Below, piece by piece: positions 1-10,657 of a DNA stretch of 64,000 nucleotides. The translations under genes were made by a program, and so were the position numbers. The notes below the pieces were generated by a model that ran no database searches, was not told the origin of the DNA, and was given only the letters and a program-made list of their open reading frames with translations. Each line of letters starts with the position of its first letter. Position 1 is the stretch's first letter. The DNA comes from Polysphondylium violaceum. Its lineage: Eukaryota > Evosea > Eumycetozoa > Dictyosteliales > Dictyosteliaceae. Where the stretch lies: the NCBI GenBank assembly GCA_000277445.1, contig AJWJ01000036.1, positions 1-64,000 of the forward strand. Reading direction: 5' to 3'.

Positions 1-1474
1 TAAATGAAATTAATCCAATATACCCCTTTGACTTTTTTTTACTGAAAAAAAAAAAAAAAAACTACAACAGTCGGGCTTAGATAGTTGCTTCGATTTAGGT
101 TTAATAAACAATGAATTAATACACATATATACTAGAAAAAATAAAGATAAATAAAGGTTATATGTGAGGAGGGTGCGCATACCAACTGAAATTTATTTAT
201 ATTGGGATTTATCTTTTATAGAATAGATTTCAAAAACTAATGTTCTATTTGTGGATAATCCAGATATCAGATCCAAAATTAAAAGATATTGAATTATTTC
301 TAAAAACGGTACCGTTTGCATTACATAGGTTTCATGTCATGATAATTTAAATAAATAGGGTAGTATCAAAGAGGTGGTGAGTTTTACCATATAAATTAAT
401 AAAACATATACATTTATAAATATTAGAATAAAAAGATGAATTTATTTTTTAGTCATATTTATAGTTTTCATAAAAATGATTTTTACAATTAAATTTCCCA
501 CTTTTAAGAGATGTGAAATTTAATATATAAAATAAGATTTCTGTCAATTCATCAGTTATCCACCAACTCCTTTATCAGTTACTCAATCCTCCAACCGAAC
601 ACTAATAAACTTCTCCTGTTTATGCATTCCTCTTGAATTCCAAACTATTTAAACTCAAGATAATTTTAATAAACCTTTTATTTATACTAATTATTAAATA
701 TACGTGTACATATATTAAATTAATAAACAATGATATTTAACAAATCCCATTATTTATTAAAATATATTTTGAAGTATTTGTTAAATTTTAATAATTAATT
801 TTCAATTAACTATAATTCTTGGAAGTTGGAAACGACAGAATAATCATATCTTGCTGACGATTAGCTAGATCTTACTGAATGATCTTGTAATGAATACAAT
901 TACAATATTTATATCTCACTTTAATACTTCTATATAGGTTTAAAATACAATGATATATCATTATATTATTAGTCACAATATATATAGATAAAATAAAGAT
1001 ACGATAACAAAAAAACTCTACTGAACTTTATTAATATAATTTATTCTTTTATAGTTAAGGATTTAAAAACTAATGTTTATTTAAGGAAAATCTAAATATC
1101 TGATTCAGTATTAAAAGATATTTATAAAAATTTCCAAAACTATCAAAAAATTTTTAATAATCCAAAAAACACAATCATATTTTTGTCAATTATTTTGGTT
1201 AATATGTGGGGAAACTAAGGATCATTTCCCGATGAAATCGAGGTTACATTGCCCTTGTGGGTGCAGGAAAAATGCTCGTGTCAGCCTCAGGTCATTTGAT
1301 GTCACGACATTACCATTCATTTACGAGCTTAATAGGATTCTCCGTGGTTATTCATAGCGTAAAGTGATAGTGAGTAAGATAAACATTAATTTTATGACAA
1401 GGTGATAAATGCTTTAATGGTTAAATAAAATAATTTGGGCGAATTGACTCTTAAAGAGTAATTAATAAATTTAT
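1..1474. other. Intergenic AT-rich region with diverged repeat
   Basis: I see no complete gene here. Two segments (about 97-300 and 938-1120) are diverged copies of each other. A GC-richer island at about 1205-1378 is open on both strands and may be a coding remnant or an RNA gene. The rest is AT-rich sequence without recognisable structure. Confidence 0.5.
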
Positions 1475-1900
1475 TTAAATATTTAAAATATCAGAAAATT
1501 CTTCAAATTCTTCAAATGCTTTTCTGAGTGCCTCTTCACCCTTGTGTTTTTGAATTAAAACAAATCTTTTTAATGATATGTGAGCCAAGCATTTATTGAG
1601 GATGTTTTCTAATAAAGAATATAAGTTTGTGTGTGAAGTCCATCTTATACCTTGATATGTTTGTAAGTCTGATTTAGCCATAATAAGTTTATATAATTGA
1701 CGTAATTCTATTGATAAATTTTGTAATTCAAGGTAAGTTTCATGGGCCTCTTGTGGCTTCATTTTTGATACAGTTGGAATTGCTATCAAAAGATCTCCCA
1801 ATTTGTCAGTAACGGATTTAATTTCTCTTTCTTGTTTCTTATTACCACATGCAAGTTCCTCATTGAAATTATATCTTATCCCTTGATATTCAATTATCAT
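1475..1900 (-). CDS. Hypothetical protein, 141 aa
   Basis: A single open frame starts at an ATG at 1900 in an AAAA-rich context and ends in a run of acidic and aromatic residues (FEEFEEFSDIL). I do not recognise a family. The short element YQGIR occurs near the N terminus and again at about residue 82. The middle is predicted mostly helical and is Lys/Glu-rich, with no signal peptide or membrane segment. Neighbours are decayed fragments, so this could be a young or decaying gene. Codon use is more GC-rich than its flanks, which supports coding. Confidence 0.55.
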   Translation of the reverse strand: MIIEYQGIRYNFNEELACGNKKQEREIKSVTDKLGDLLIAIPTVSKMKPQEAHETYLELQNLSIELRQLYKLIMAKSDLQTYQGIRWTSHTNLYSLLENILNKCLAHISLKRFVLIQKHKGEEALRKAFEEFEEFSDILNI

Positions 1901-2095
1901 TTTTTTGTTGACTAAAAAAAAAAAATTAATTAAAAAACTTGATTTATAAATATCTCATCCTCTTCAGATTTTTAAAAAAAATTCAACTTTTTTTTGAATC
2001 CTCAAGTGTGTAAAATTTACACAATATTTACATTTGTAATATTAATTTGAGTTTAGTAGGTATATAAAAATTTTTATTTAGAGCAAATTTGCATT
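1901..2095. other. Short intergenic spacer
   Basis: AT-rich, with homopolymer runs; nothing recognised. Confidence 0.5.
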
Positions 2096-2219
2096 TTATT
2101 TTAATTTCTTTTTTCTATACATCGTTACTTCGTCTTCATCGTCTGTTATCCCTGTTGTTTCCATATCACATTCAAAACCATCTGGTGGATGGGAATCACA
2201 CAACCTTTCCTCAATACAT
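2096..2219 (-). pseudogene. Orphan C-terminal coding fragment
   Basis: Read on the minus strand this is about 41 codons ending in a Lys-rich tail (MYRKKKLK then stop). It contains RLCDSHP, followed by an acidic stretch (TDDEDEV). There is no start codon, and the frame is closed just upstream, where an AG could serve as a splice acceptor. It may be a last exon or a gene remnant. The element RLCDSHP also appears, on the opposite strand, in the neighbouring fragment at 2239-2733, and this creates the inverted repeat at 2187-2315. Family unknown. Confidence 0.35.
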
Positions 2220-2315
2220 CTCAATCACCGTGATATAGATCCTTCGAAAATCTGACTACTATCAGAGAGGCTTTTTGGTCGGTTGGTTTATCGATCGGTT
2301 GTGTGATTCTCATCC
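2187..2315. repeat. Imperfect inverted repeat, 19-bp arms
   Basis: The left arm GGATGGGAATCACACAACC (2187-2205) and the reverse complement of 2297-2315 differ at one base. The arms are 91 bp apart. Each arm lies in a coding-like frame pointing away from the other, both encoding RLCDSHP. Confidence 0.75.
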
Positions 2316-2733
2316 ATGTTGGTTCCCAGGCGGTCCAAATTTTGATTATGTTAAAAAAATTAATGAGGACAGGTAGGAATTGAACTGGTTCCCAGAACTG
2401 TGGTACAGAAAACAATTTATAGGTTGGTTAAGGTAGGTCGACCGAACCCTACTTTGTCTCATATTAAATGAAAAACTCATATCTTTTAATTTTAGAAAAA
2501 AAAAAAATCAAAAGATTCAATTGAATTTGAAAAGATGAAAAGATACCACCATCAAAGATAATTGATGTTATGAAGAACTCAAAAACAGGGAATCTTGGAT
2601 AATCAATATGATAACATATGGAAAGGACTATGGATGGGTAGCAGAAAGATTTCCAAGTCTACAATGGGGGGAAAAAAAAAAAAGTTTTTACATACAAAAT
2701 TTGTATGAGGACGACAAGAAATTTTTGCAGTGA
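2239..2733 (+). pseudogene. Broken gene fragment of unknown family
   Basis: Two coding-like stretches lie in the same frame, 2239-2373 and 2569-2733. The first contains RLCDSHPCWFPGGPNFDY; the second is rich in Trp, Tyr and charged residues (KDYGWVAERFPSLQWG) and ends at a stop. Composition is clearly more protein-like than the flanks. No start codon is visible, and the frame between the two parts is interrupted, so the copy looks broken. I do not recognise the family. It is paired head-to-head with the minus-strand fragment at 2096-2219. Confidence 0.4.
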
Positions 2734-2932
2734 TATATATCCTCCCCCAAAAAGAAAATAAAGTTTAGAAATAAAATAATAAAGTCAATAAACAATAACA
2801 GCAGACTTTGGCTAAACAAATGTTGCCCTACTCTATATAGGTCTTGACTTTATTTTAATAGATAATCATCATGTTATCCAAAGAGTAGTCTGTTTTTTTT
2901 TATATACAAAAAAGAATTTAAAACAAATAGTT

Positions 2933-3434
2933 TTATTTTCTATCTTCAACTAATATAACATGATATCTAGAGAAAAAGAGATAAAAGTTTGTCAGTAAAT
3001 ACTAATAATACTATCATATCGTGACTACATACCCAAATTGAGTTTTAAATGGTTCAGACATCACACCAACTGGTTGATTAAAGGCTCTCTCAGTAAATGC
3101 ACCAATCATATCACCTCTACCAATCCATCCTAAACTGCCACCTACAATGAATGAAAGTTACTTTAGTATTTAATAGTAATGATAATGATGATAACATCAA
3201 TAACATACCTTGACGTGCTTTATCTTCACTATAATTTTGAGCAGCATCACTAAATGATTTACCACCTTCTTTGATTGATTTGATAGCTTCAAGTAATTTT
3301 GATTGTTTTTCACAGAGAATATGACGAACCTTTACTTGTTGACATCCTTTTAACTTTTCGTCATCACCGCCACCACCTCCACCTTTGCCTTTAGCGCCAC
3401 CTTTAGCAGCTCCACCTTTACCTTTTGAACTCAT
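2933..3434 (-). CDS. pin4: Parvulin-type peptidyl-prolyl isomerase, PIN4/Par14 family
   Basis: Spliced from 3434-3209, 3141-3033 and 2966-2933, giving about 122 aa. The N terminus is a Gly/Lys-rich tail (MSSKGKGGAAKGG), as in Par14, which binds DNA and pre-ribosomes in other species. The parvulin domain follows: VRHILCEKQSKLLEA, FSDAAQNYSEDKARQGG, LGWIGRGDM, and the C-terminal strand FGYHVILVEDRK. The start at 3434 is chosen because upstream in-frame codons are AT-rich and not family-like. The last exon is only 34 nt but supplies the conserved terminal strand. Its start lies 145 bp past the stop of the ATM1 gene, in the same orientation. Confidence 0.9.
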
Positions 3435-3578
3435 TCTATTTGTGTTGTTGAAAATAATGTGAAAAAAAAAAATGAAATAAAAAAATGAAATTGTAGGCAC
3501 ACAACAGCCCAAAAACAGTGTGAAAAATTGTGTGAATTTTTGGTGAATGGGAATAATTGACATGGGCATTTATTTTAC

Positions 3579-5753
3579 TCAATTTTCATTCTCAAATTGT
3601 TGAGCCAACCACATTGAACGATATTTTCCGTTTTCAATATCGAGTAATTGATGGTGATTACCTCTTTCGAGGATAACACCGCCATGACCCAATACAATGA
3701 TTTCATCGGCATCTACAACGGTGGACAAACGGTGGGCAATCATGATTGTGGTTCTATTTTTAAATAATTCTCTGAGGGCATGCATAATGACTTGTTCGGT
3801 GGCAGTGTCTAGGGCGCTGGTGGCTTCGTCATAGAAAATGATGGGAGAGTTTTTCAAGATGGCACGTGCAATTGATACTCTTTGTTTCTCGCCACCCGAT
3901 AGTTTTAATCCACGTTCTCCAACGACAGTGTCGTAGCCATTCTTCATGTTGAGGATGACATCGTGGATGTGTGCCAATTTGGCAGCGTGTTCGACTTGTT
4001 CTTTGGTGGCCGAGGGGTTGCCATAGGCAATGTTATAGTAGATAGTGTCGTTAAAGAGCACAGTGTCTTGGGGCACGACACCAATGTTCTTTCTCATAGA
4101 GTCCAAAGTGACATCACGTATGTCTTGACCATCGATTTGGATGGATCCGCTGTTGACGTCATAGAATCTATACAATAGTCTAAGTATGGTGGATTTACCG
4201 CTGCCGCTGGTACCGACCAAAGCAACACGCTTTCCACCCTCGCATTCAAACGACACGTTGTTTAGTACCTGTTTCGAGTCGTTGTAGGCAAACGATATAT
4301 CTTTAAATACAATGGTACCATTCTTTAATTCCAATGGCTTGGATTGCTCTTTATCGTGGATCTTGGGTTTTAAATTTAACAATGAAAACAAGTGGTCCAT
4401 GTCAACGAGCGATTGCTTGATCTCTCTATAGACGGTGCCTAAAAAGTTTAATGGCAATGAGATTTGAAACAACAAACCATTGACCAACACCAAGTCACCA
4501 ACAGTCATTGTGCCATTCACGATGCCTTGCGCAGTCATGATCATGATGGCAGTCATGGCCAAAGAGAATATAAACGATTGACCAAAGTTGAGCAACGATA
4601 GCGAGCTGGTGGTCTTTAGCGAGGCCCTATCATACTCTTTGAGATAGTTGTGGTATCTTTCCACCTCGAGCTTCTCATTGTTAAAGTATTTTACAGTTTC
4701 AAAGTTGATCAACGAGTCCATCATCTTGTTGGACGCTTCGTTGTCCATCGAGTTCATCTTTACACGAAATTGTGTTCTCCACTGAGTGACCTTTACAGTA
4801 AATACCGTGTAAGCTGCAATGGTGCCCAATGACAATGCCGAAAACTCCCATCCCAACTGAGTGTACATGAGCGCACTCACCAAACCAATTTCAAATGCTG
4901 TTGGTACGACGTGAAACAACATAGAGTTTAGTAAAAAGTTTATCGCTCTAGATCCCCTGTCAATGATTCTACTCAGCGATCCTGTTTGTCTGGACAAATG
5001 GAATGAAAGATCCAATTGATGTAATCGTCTAAATGTATTGGTAGAGACATCACGAATTGCGTCATGAGCTACCTTGGAAAAAACTGTTGAACGCAGTTCT
5101 TGGAACCCCATTGAAGCAATTCTCACAGCACCATAGCCCATCAACAGTCCCAATGGTAATGTAAATACCATTGGTGTTCCAGTGCTTGTCAAGTGATCGA
5201 CGATATCTTTAAATATAAATGGCACTTGCACGGTAAGAATCTTTGATCCAAAAAGCAAGATCACCGATGCAACTATACGCATCTTTGAATCGTTATTATC
5301 CTTGGGCCACAGATACTTGGCGACAGTCTTTAACATTGACATTGTCGAGTTTTCCTGTTCTTTTTTCTTTCCTTTGTCATCCTGTTTAATTGGTTGTTTA
5401 CTATTATCTTTTTGTTCAATGGTTGTGTTTGTCGTTGTTGTTTTATTCTTGTTTAAACTCGAATAAAATTTAATAAATGGTTCCTCTTTTTTAATATCAT
5501 TTAATAATGATGATGTTGATATCGACGATGACGGCAGTGATGATTTAGCTAAATTTGATAATTTAAATATATTTTGTTGTTGTCGTTGTTGTTTCTCTTT
5601 GTATTGTTGCTGGTGTTGGTGTTGTTTAGCCAAGGATGATGCAGCACCACCCGACGAACTAAAGTAACATTTGGTTGATGATTTAATCGTGTTTTTTAAT
5701 AAATTGGACAATGCAAACGTGTTGTTTGCAGACCCATTTACTATTCTATACAT
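3579..5753 (-). CDS. atm1: Mitochondrial ABC half-transporter, ATM1/ABCB7 family
   Basis: A single exon of 724 aa. The N terminus is Ser/Arg/Gln-rich without acidic residues for about 75 residues, like a mitochondrial presequence. Transmembrane segments follow at roughly 155-430, then the nucleotide-binding domain: Walker A GTSGSGKS near 513, signature LSGGEKQR near 620, Walker [13 protein letters not shown] near 640 and H-loop AHRLST near 672. The conserved stretch around [14 protein letters not shown] is typical of the ATM1/heavy-metal-tolerance subfamily. In other eukaryotes ATM1 exports a glutathione-linked sulfur compound from mitochondria for cytosolic and nuclear Fe-S protein assembly; that role is inferred here. 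Dictyostelid nomenclature uses abcB numbers, which I do not assign. Confidence 0.93.
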   Translation of the reverse strand: MYRIVNGSANNTFALSNLLKNTIKSSTKCYFSSSGGAASSLAKQHQHQQQYKEKQQRQQQNIFKLSNLAKSSLPSSSISTSSLLNDIKKEEPFIKFYSSLNKNKTTTTNTTIEQKDNSKQPIKQDDKGKKKEQENSTMSMLKTVAKYLWPKDNNDSKMRIVASVILLFGSKILTVQVPFIFKDIVDHLTSTGTPMVFTLPLGLLMGYGAVRIASMGFQELRSTVFSKVAHDAIRDVSTNTFRRLHQLDLSFHLSRQTGSLSRIIDRGSRAINFLLNSMLFHVVPTAFEIGLVSALMYTQLGWEFSALSLGTIAAYTVFTVKVTQWRTQFRVKMNSMDNEASNKMMDSLINFETVKYFNNEKLEVERYHNYLKEYDRASLKTTSSLSLLNFGQSFIFSLAMTAIMIMTAQGIVNGTMTVGDLVLVNGLLFQISLPLNFLGTVYREIKQSLVDMDHLFSLLNLKPKIHDKEQSKPLELKNGTIVFKDISFAYNDSKQVLNNVSFECEGGKRVALVGTSGSGKSTILRLLYRFYDVNSGSIQIDGQDIRDVTLDSMRKNIGVVPQDTVLFNDTIYYNIAYGNPSATKEQVEHAAKLAHIHDVILNMKNGYDTVVGERGLKLSGGEKQRVSIARAILKNSPIIFYDEATSALDTATEQVIMHALRELFKNRTTIMIAHRLSTVVDADEIIVLGHGGVILERGNHHQLLDIENGKYRSMWLAQQFENEN

Positions 5754-5974
5754 CGTTGGTTGTTATATATAATTATGTTATTTGGCCAAGAACAATTCCC
5801 AAATATGTTTGAAAAATGAACTTTTTACAAAAAATGAAAAAATAAAAAAAAAAAAAAAAAAAACTTTAGAAATCTGCAAAGTCCCAGTGAGGCAAGATCA
5901 CATACGACATCTTCTTTCCCACACAAACAACAAATTACGTATTTAGTCAGTTCATTTATCGGACACACCACAGC

Positions 5975-6822
5975 ATGACACACAATCTAGCAAACAGTGT
6001 ATTTTTAGGAGCATCTCTTGTCGGTGCGTTGGCAGTCGCTGGCTCTTATTACTATCACCTCCACACATCGACACAGGGAAGTCCGTCGAGTGTCGATGAG
6101 AGCAAGATATATGAGTCGATCGATAAATACATTATATCGAGGATACCAAATGTCCCAGACAGAGATGTGGTGTCTGTATTGTTGACCACCAGGACACGAA
6201 ACCTCGACACCGTCCCCCAAACACTGGTGAATCGTATCGCCCAGTATCTCTACAAAAGCCTCAAATCACACATTCCATCACTGACACACGTCAATGTCCT
6301 CAACATCGATCTCGACGATCTTCCCTGCTATCGTCAGGACCTTGAGGGCTATCAATCCAAGATCGATGCCATCATCTCTCTTGACGACTCTCTCGCCAGC
6401 TACGACTCTTATGCCACCGAGCATCTCTTTAAAACTTTTGAAAAGATTCATTCCTTTCTCAGATCATCATCCCCCACTCTTTGTATTTTTTACCACAGCA
6501 CCAATCAACCACAATCTAAATTAACATCTTCATCATCATTGCTTATCCCAAATTGGAATCATTATAATGTAATTACATTTTTTGAATATTTTTTTAATAT
6601 TTTTTTATTTTGGTATTTGAGCAATTCCCATATTAATACACACTATTCTAATTATAGATATCAAGTAATAAAATATTATTCGAGATGAGTGGATTCAAGG
6701 TACATTCTATCAAGACTGAACCAATTTCAACACCAGTGCATAACAACTCTAACCAAATTTCCTTTATCAGTCTTACTTCACCTGAATGGGAAATAAATAA
6801 AAAAGATGATTTAAAATATTAA
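5975..6822 (+). CDS. Predicted single-pass membrane protein, 252 aa
   Basis: Two exons, 5975-6568 and 6658-6822; the 89-nt intron begins GTAATTAC and ends TTATAG, and splicing replaces an AT-rich false tail with a GC-richer one (MSGFKVHSIKTEP). A hydrophobic helix at residues 9-26 (VFLGASLVGALAVAGSYYY) could anchor the protein or act as a signal anchor. The rest is soluble and mixed alpha/beta in look, with Ser-rich segments near residue 180. I do not recognise a family. It is divergent from the ATM1 gene, with 221 bp between the two starts, so they may share a promoter region containing an A-homopolymer. Confidence 0.7.
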
Positions 6823-6959
6823 TATTTAAACAACTTGATATAGTAGACTTTTTTTTTAGAAGGTCAAATCCATTATTTATTTTTATTTTTATTTTATTTG
6901 TGTTTTTTTATAAATAGAATTTTTTTTCTCTAATTTTTAAATGTGTTTGTGGCACCAAC

Positions 6960-8505
6960 ATGGAGGATAATAACAATAATATTGATACAAACAATTATAC
7001 AGACATGGATATAGACAAATTAAAAATGGATTTTGATCTAGATTACCTTAAAAACTATGCTATTCTATTAGAGAAAAGTGTTTCGAGTGCTATTAATGAT
7101 TTTCAAGAAAAAGAAAAAAAGTTGATTCCTCAAAACGATGAAATCAATAGATTGGAACAAGAGTATAAAAAACTTTTAGATGATCATAGTGATATGCATA
7201 GGTAATTATTTCTATATATTGATTTAGCTTTATAAATACTAATATCAATATTTAGAAAAATGATGTTGTTAGAATCTCAAGTAGATAATTTAGAATTCTT
7301 GATAAATGTTTTAAAAAAAAGTGGTGATGATTTGAACAAATATGAATTACAATTAAAAGAACAAATAGCAAAACTTCAATACAACAAAATAATTGTTGGG
7401 TATGTTGGATAATATTTTTATAATTATGATTATTAATTCAAAATTATTTATTTACATTATAGAGAATTTCATAAACAAAAAATCCAAGATTTTGACTCAT
7501 GGGTTGAATTACACTCTGATCCAGCTTTAAATAACAAAAACAAGTGTGAAGAAATTGATTTGAAAAACATTCAACTTACCAAACTAAAGGATACCGTTAA
7601 TCAAAAAAATTATCTTTATAATGAATGTATTGCTTTAGAAAAAGCAATTAAAGGTAACTATTATATTATAGTTGTTGTTGAAAGTAATTTGTGTTGATTA
7701 TTAATTACACTTGTTGGTTTAAAATATAGAATTTGATGAATTGGAAAAGAAAAATCAAAGTATCATTGATAAACTAATTACAGAAATTGAACAAATTGAA
7801 AAAGTTGATGATCAAGAATTAAAAAAGTATTTATCTCTTTTTATAAAAATAATATTAATTTATACTTACCACAATATAAATCTATTTAATAGTTTAGAAA
7901 CAAGAATAAGAGAAAAAAAACAAAATCTGTTAAAGAGCAAACCATTATCATTATCAAGTAGCTATAATAATATTCAAACTAAAAGTTTACAATTCAAAAA
8001 TAATAATAATGGACAAAATAATAATAACAATAGCATCAACAATAATAGTAATAATAATAATTTAAATTTAAATACTCCAATTTCTCAACCATCTAAATAT
8101 ATGCCAAGTTTAAACAACACTGGTAACAAAAGCACTCTTACAATTAGTAATAACAATATGAAATCATTGAACCAAATTACTCCATTAAAATTAAAAACTG
8201 CCCAATTGATTAGTAAACCTATTACAGTAAATAAAAGTCAAAACAGTCAAAACAGTCAAAACAGTCAAAATAACAATCAAACACCAGTAGCTACACCTAC
8301 AAGACCAACAACTACCACTACCACAACTACTACTACGAATAATACTAAAACAAATAATTCAAATAATTTGCCAATCAACAGCAGCAGTAACAATAATATA
8401 AATGCTACAAATAACAATAATTCAGAAGAAATGTCAATAAGAAATAATTCCCAATCTAAAAAATTTGGTCCTATCCAAAGAAATTTTATGACAAGACCAC
8501 AATAA
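6960..8505 (+). CDS. Coiled-coil protein with Asn-rich tail
   Basis: Five exons (6960-7201, 7256-7399, 7463-7653, 7730-7826, 7893-8505) give 428 aa. Residues 15-225 are mostly heptad-like Leu/Ile/Lys/Glu sequence, a long coiled coil. Residues 225-428 are low complexity: Asn runs, a QNSQNSQNS repeat and a Thr tract. The plan (short acidic head, coiled coil, disordered tail) fits a structural or cytoskeletal adaptor, but I see no family signature. The last intron (66 nt) has no stop and keeps the frame, so an intron-retained isoform with a hydrophobic insert is possible; its AT-rich content argues that it is normally removed. Confidence 0.75.
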
Positions 8506-8734
8506 AGTAAAAGAGAAATAAAAAAAAAATAAAAAACTATATTTTCAATCAAAATAAAGTGATTTAAATATAGAAATAATAATAATAAAATTGTACACAA
8601 TTGTTAATATTTTTTAAATAAAAAAAAAAAATAAAAAATACACTTTTTATAAGTTATTAAAAAACAATACAAGGATGATAATACGAATATAAACATCATA
8701 AAATGAACAAGAAACCAATGGAACTACTACTTTT

Positions 8735-8810
8735 TATGACTATTACTACGACTACTACGACTAACTACTAACTACTACGACTATATTACTACTACGACTA
8801 ACTAATACGA
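8735..8810. repeat. Degenerate ACTACTACGA microsatellite
   Basis: About 75 bp of interleaved ACTA, CTACGA and CTAACTA units, between the 3' ends of two convergent genes. Confidence 0.7.
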
Positions 8811-8943
8811 AAATGTACAGATGCAAGGACTCTTTTACACAACTATTAATTCTACATTTGGGTGTGATTTTGTTGGAAATTGACATAAAGATGGACAACC
8901 AGCAAACAAAAAAACATATGAAATAAAAAAAAATAGAAATTGT

Positions 8944-9020
8944 AAAGGGAGGGAGAAAGAAAGAAAAGGGAAAGAATAGAAATATAGAGAAAGAGAGAGA
9001 AAGAGAGAAAGAAAGAAAGA
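8944..9020. repeat. Polypurine tract (GA-rich)
   Basis: About 75 nt of almost uninterrupted G and A on the plus strand, with AGAGAG and AAAGAAAG units. Such mirror-like purine tracts can form triplex DNA; that is inference only. Confidence 0.6.
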
Positions 9021-9124
9021 TTAAATAGCAAAAAGTTCCAAGAGCAAAAAAGGATGTTTTAAAAACAATCCATCACATTTGTAAATCCTTTTTTCCCTTT
9101 TTGCCCCACCAACAAGAGGTGTGC

Positions 9125-10498
9125 CTAATATGGTTGAGAACCATGACCACCTTGTTGTTTTAAGGAAACTTTAAGTTTTTTACCAGCCATCATTGATCCA
9201 TTAAGACTAGTAATAGCAAATGAAGCTGATTGTGGATTATCATAACTAACAAATCCTATAGTTTTAGTTTTAGTTATTAGTATTGTGTAGGTGTAATAAA
9301 TCTCAATAAATTCATAGATAAATAAATAATTACCAAATCCTTTACTAATACCGGTGGCTTTGTCAATGTAAACTTTGGCACTTACAACCAAACCAAATGG
9401 TTGGAATAACATTAATAAATCATTGTCACAATAGAAATTTGGAATATTATATACAAATAAATTTGAACCATTTGGACCGACACTTTGGAATTTCTTTGAA
9501 GCACCACCACTATTTCCATTGACTCCAGTGGGTGCCATACCGTTTGCACTAGCACCATATCCACCTCTACCGCCATTACTACCACCAGCGCCATACATTT
9601 GAGTTCCATTCATTGCAGGTGGTGTATATTTTGCATCAAATGCTCCTGGATTTGAATATAAATCATAAAAGTTATCGCCAATCATTGGGGGTGTGCCAAG
9701 AAGTGAAGGTGTTGAATCTATATCGCGATAATAAATGAGAGTTAGTATACACATGTACAAAACAATAAACATATAAAAGATAAACAAACCCATACTAGAT
9801 TGTAAAAAGTTAAAAGATGGCATTGGATTACCAATGTTTAAATAAGGATTGACAAAGAGAGGTTGGTTGTTGAGTTTAGGTTGGAAAGGCATTTGTTGTT
9901 GGAATTGTTGTTGAAATTGAGGTTGTTGTTGTCTGGTAATTTGTTGGATTTGAAGTTGCTTTTGTTTTTTCTTTTTATCCTTTTCAGTATCTGCAAACTT
10001 GACGACCAAATTATTGGGACTGCCTTCCAATTTGAGTGTGTGAAGAGCATTGATTGCACTTTGGGCACTGTCTCTTGAATCAAACTTTATGAACCCACAT
10101 CCCTTACTCTCGTTGTTGGGGCCTCTGAGAATACAGATATCCTCCACGATACCATAGGTCTTGAACAAGTCTTTGATTTGGTCCTCGTCATAAGACTTGG
10201 GGAGCATGCCAACAAACAGCTTTGACGAGTGTTTCTCTTGTTCGCTGTCGGCGTATTTGACCTGCAAGTTATTCAACACGCCCGGGAACTTTTTGCTGTT
10301 GTGGAGTGTTTCTATGGCTTTGTCTGCCTCCTCTTTGGTGGGTACTATTACAAACGCACATCCTTGTGGCTCGCTGTTGTTCTTGTTCTTTATCAACGAT
10401 ATGCTCTCTATGGTGGTGTTTATATCTGCAAACATTGATCTGATTTCATCTTCGTTAAATGATTTTGGGATTTGTCCAACAAATAATTTAATTGACAT
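9125..10498 (-). CDS. CELF/Bruno-like RNA-binding protein with three RRMs
   Basis: Three exons: 10498-9796, 9717-9334 and 9255-9125, giving 405 aa. RRM1 (about 4-82) has LFVGQIPKSF and GCAFVIV; RRM2 (about 92-172) has LFVGMLPKSYDEDQIKDLF and GCGFIKF; a Gln-rich and then Gly/Asn-rich linker follows; RRM3 (about 300-390) has NLFVYNIPNFYCDNDLLMLF and, across the last junction, KGFGFVSYDNPQSA. Two tandem N-terminal RRMs, a long linker and a C-terminal RRM are the CELF plan. CELF proteins control splicing, translation and decay of mRNAs. Both introns are 78 nt and stop-free in frame; removing them is required to restore RRM3. Confidence 0.88.
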   Translation of the reverse strand: MSIKLFVGQIPKSFNEDEIRSMFADINTTIESISLIKNKNNSEPQGCAFVIVPTKEEADKAIETLHNSKKFPGVLNNLQVKYADSEQEKHSSKLFVGMLPKSYDEDQIKDLFKTYGIVEDICILRGPNNESKGCGFIKFDSRDSAQSAINALHTLKLEGSPNNLVVKFADTEKDKKKKQKQLQIQQITRQQQPQFQQQFQQQMPFQPKLNNQPLFVNPYLNIGNPMPSFNFLQSSMGLFIFYMFIVLYMCILTLIYYRDIDSTPSLLGTPPMIGDNFYDLYSNPGAFDAKYTPPAMNGTQMYGAGGSNGGRGGYGASANGMAPTGVNGNSGGASKKFQSVGPNGSNLFVYNIPNFYCDNDLLMLFQPFGLVVSAKVYIDKATGISKGFGNYLFIYEFIEIYYTYTILITKTKTIGFVSYDNPQSASFAITSLNGSMMAGKKLKVSLKQQGGHGSQPY

Positions 10499-10624
10499 CT
10501 TTTTGTTCTATTGTGTTGTGTTAATGATAATTATTATTAATTGACTACTGTCTAGTATTACTATTACTGTTTGAAAACCTTATGATATTCGAGAAAAAAA
10601 AAATGAAATGTGAGGGGGTGAAAA

Positions 10625-10657
<33 letters not shown>

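Larger units (their letters stand above)
8506..9124. other. Convergent intergenic region with simple repeats
   Basis: Contains AATAAA-type signals just after the coiled-coil gene, a degenerate ACTACTACGA array (about 8735-8810) and an almost pure purine tract (8944-9020). No gene seen. Confidence 0.6.

Noticed and set aside
2365-2400. tRNA-like T-arm on the minus strand (GTTCAATTC)
   Set aside because: The stem bases do not pair and no acceptor, D or anticodon arm can be built.
2221-2415. 64-codon minus-strand frame from an ATG (MFSVPQFWEPVQFL and onward)
   Set aside because: It lies opposite the more protein-like plus-strand fragment 2239-2373 and seems to be its shadow.
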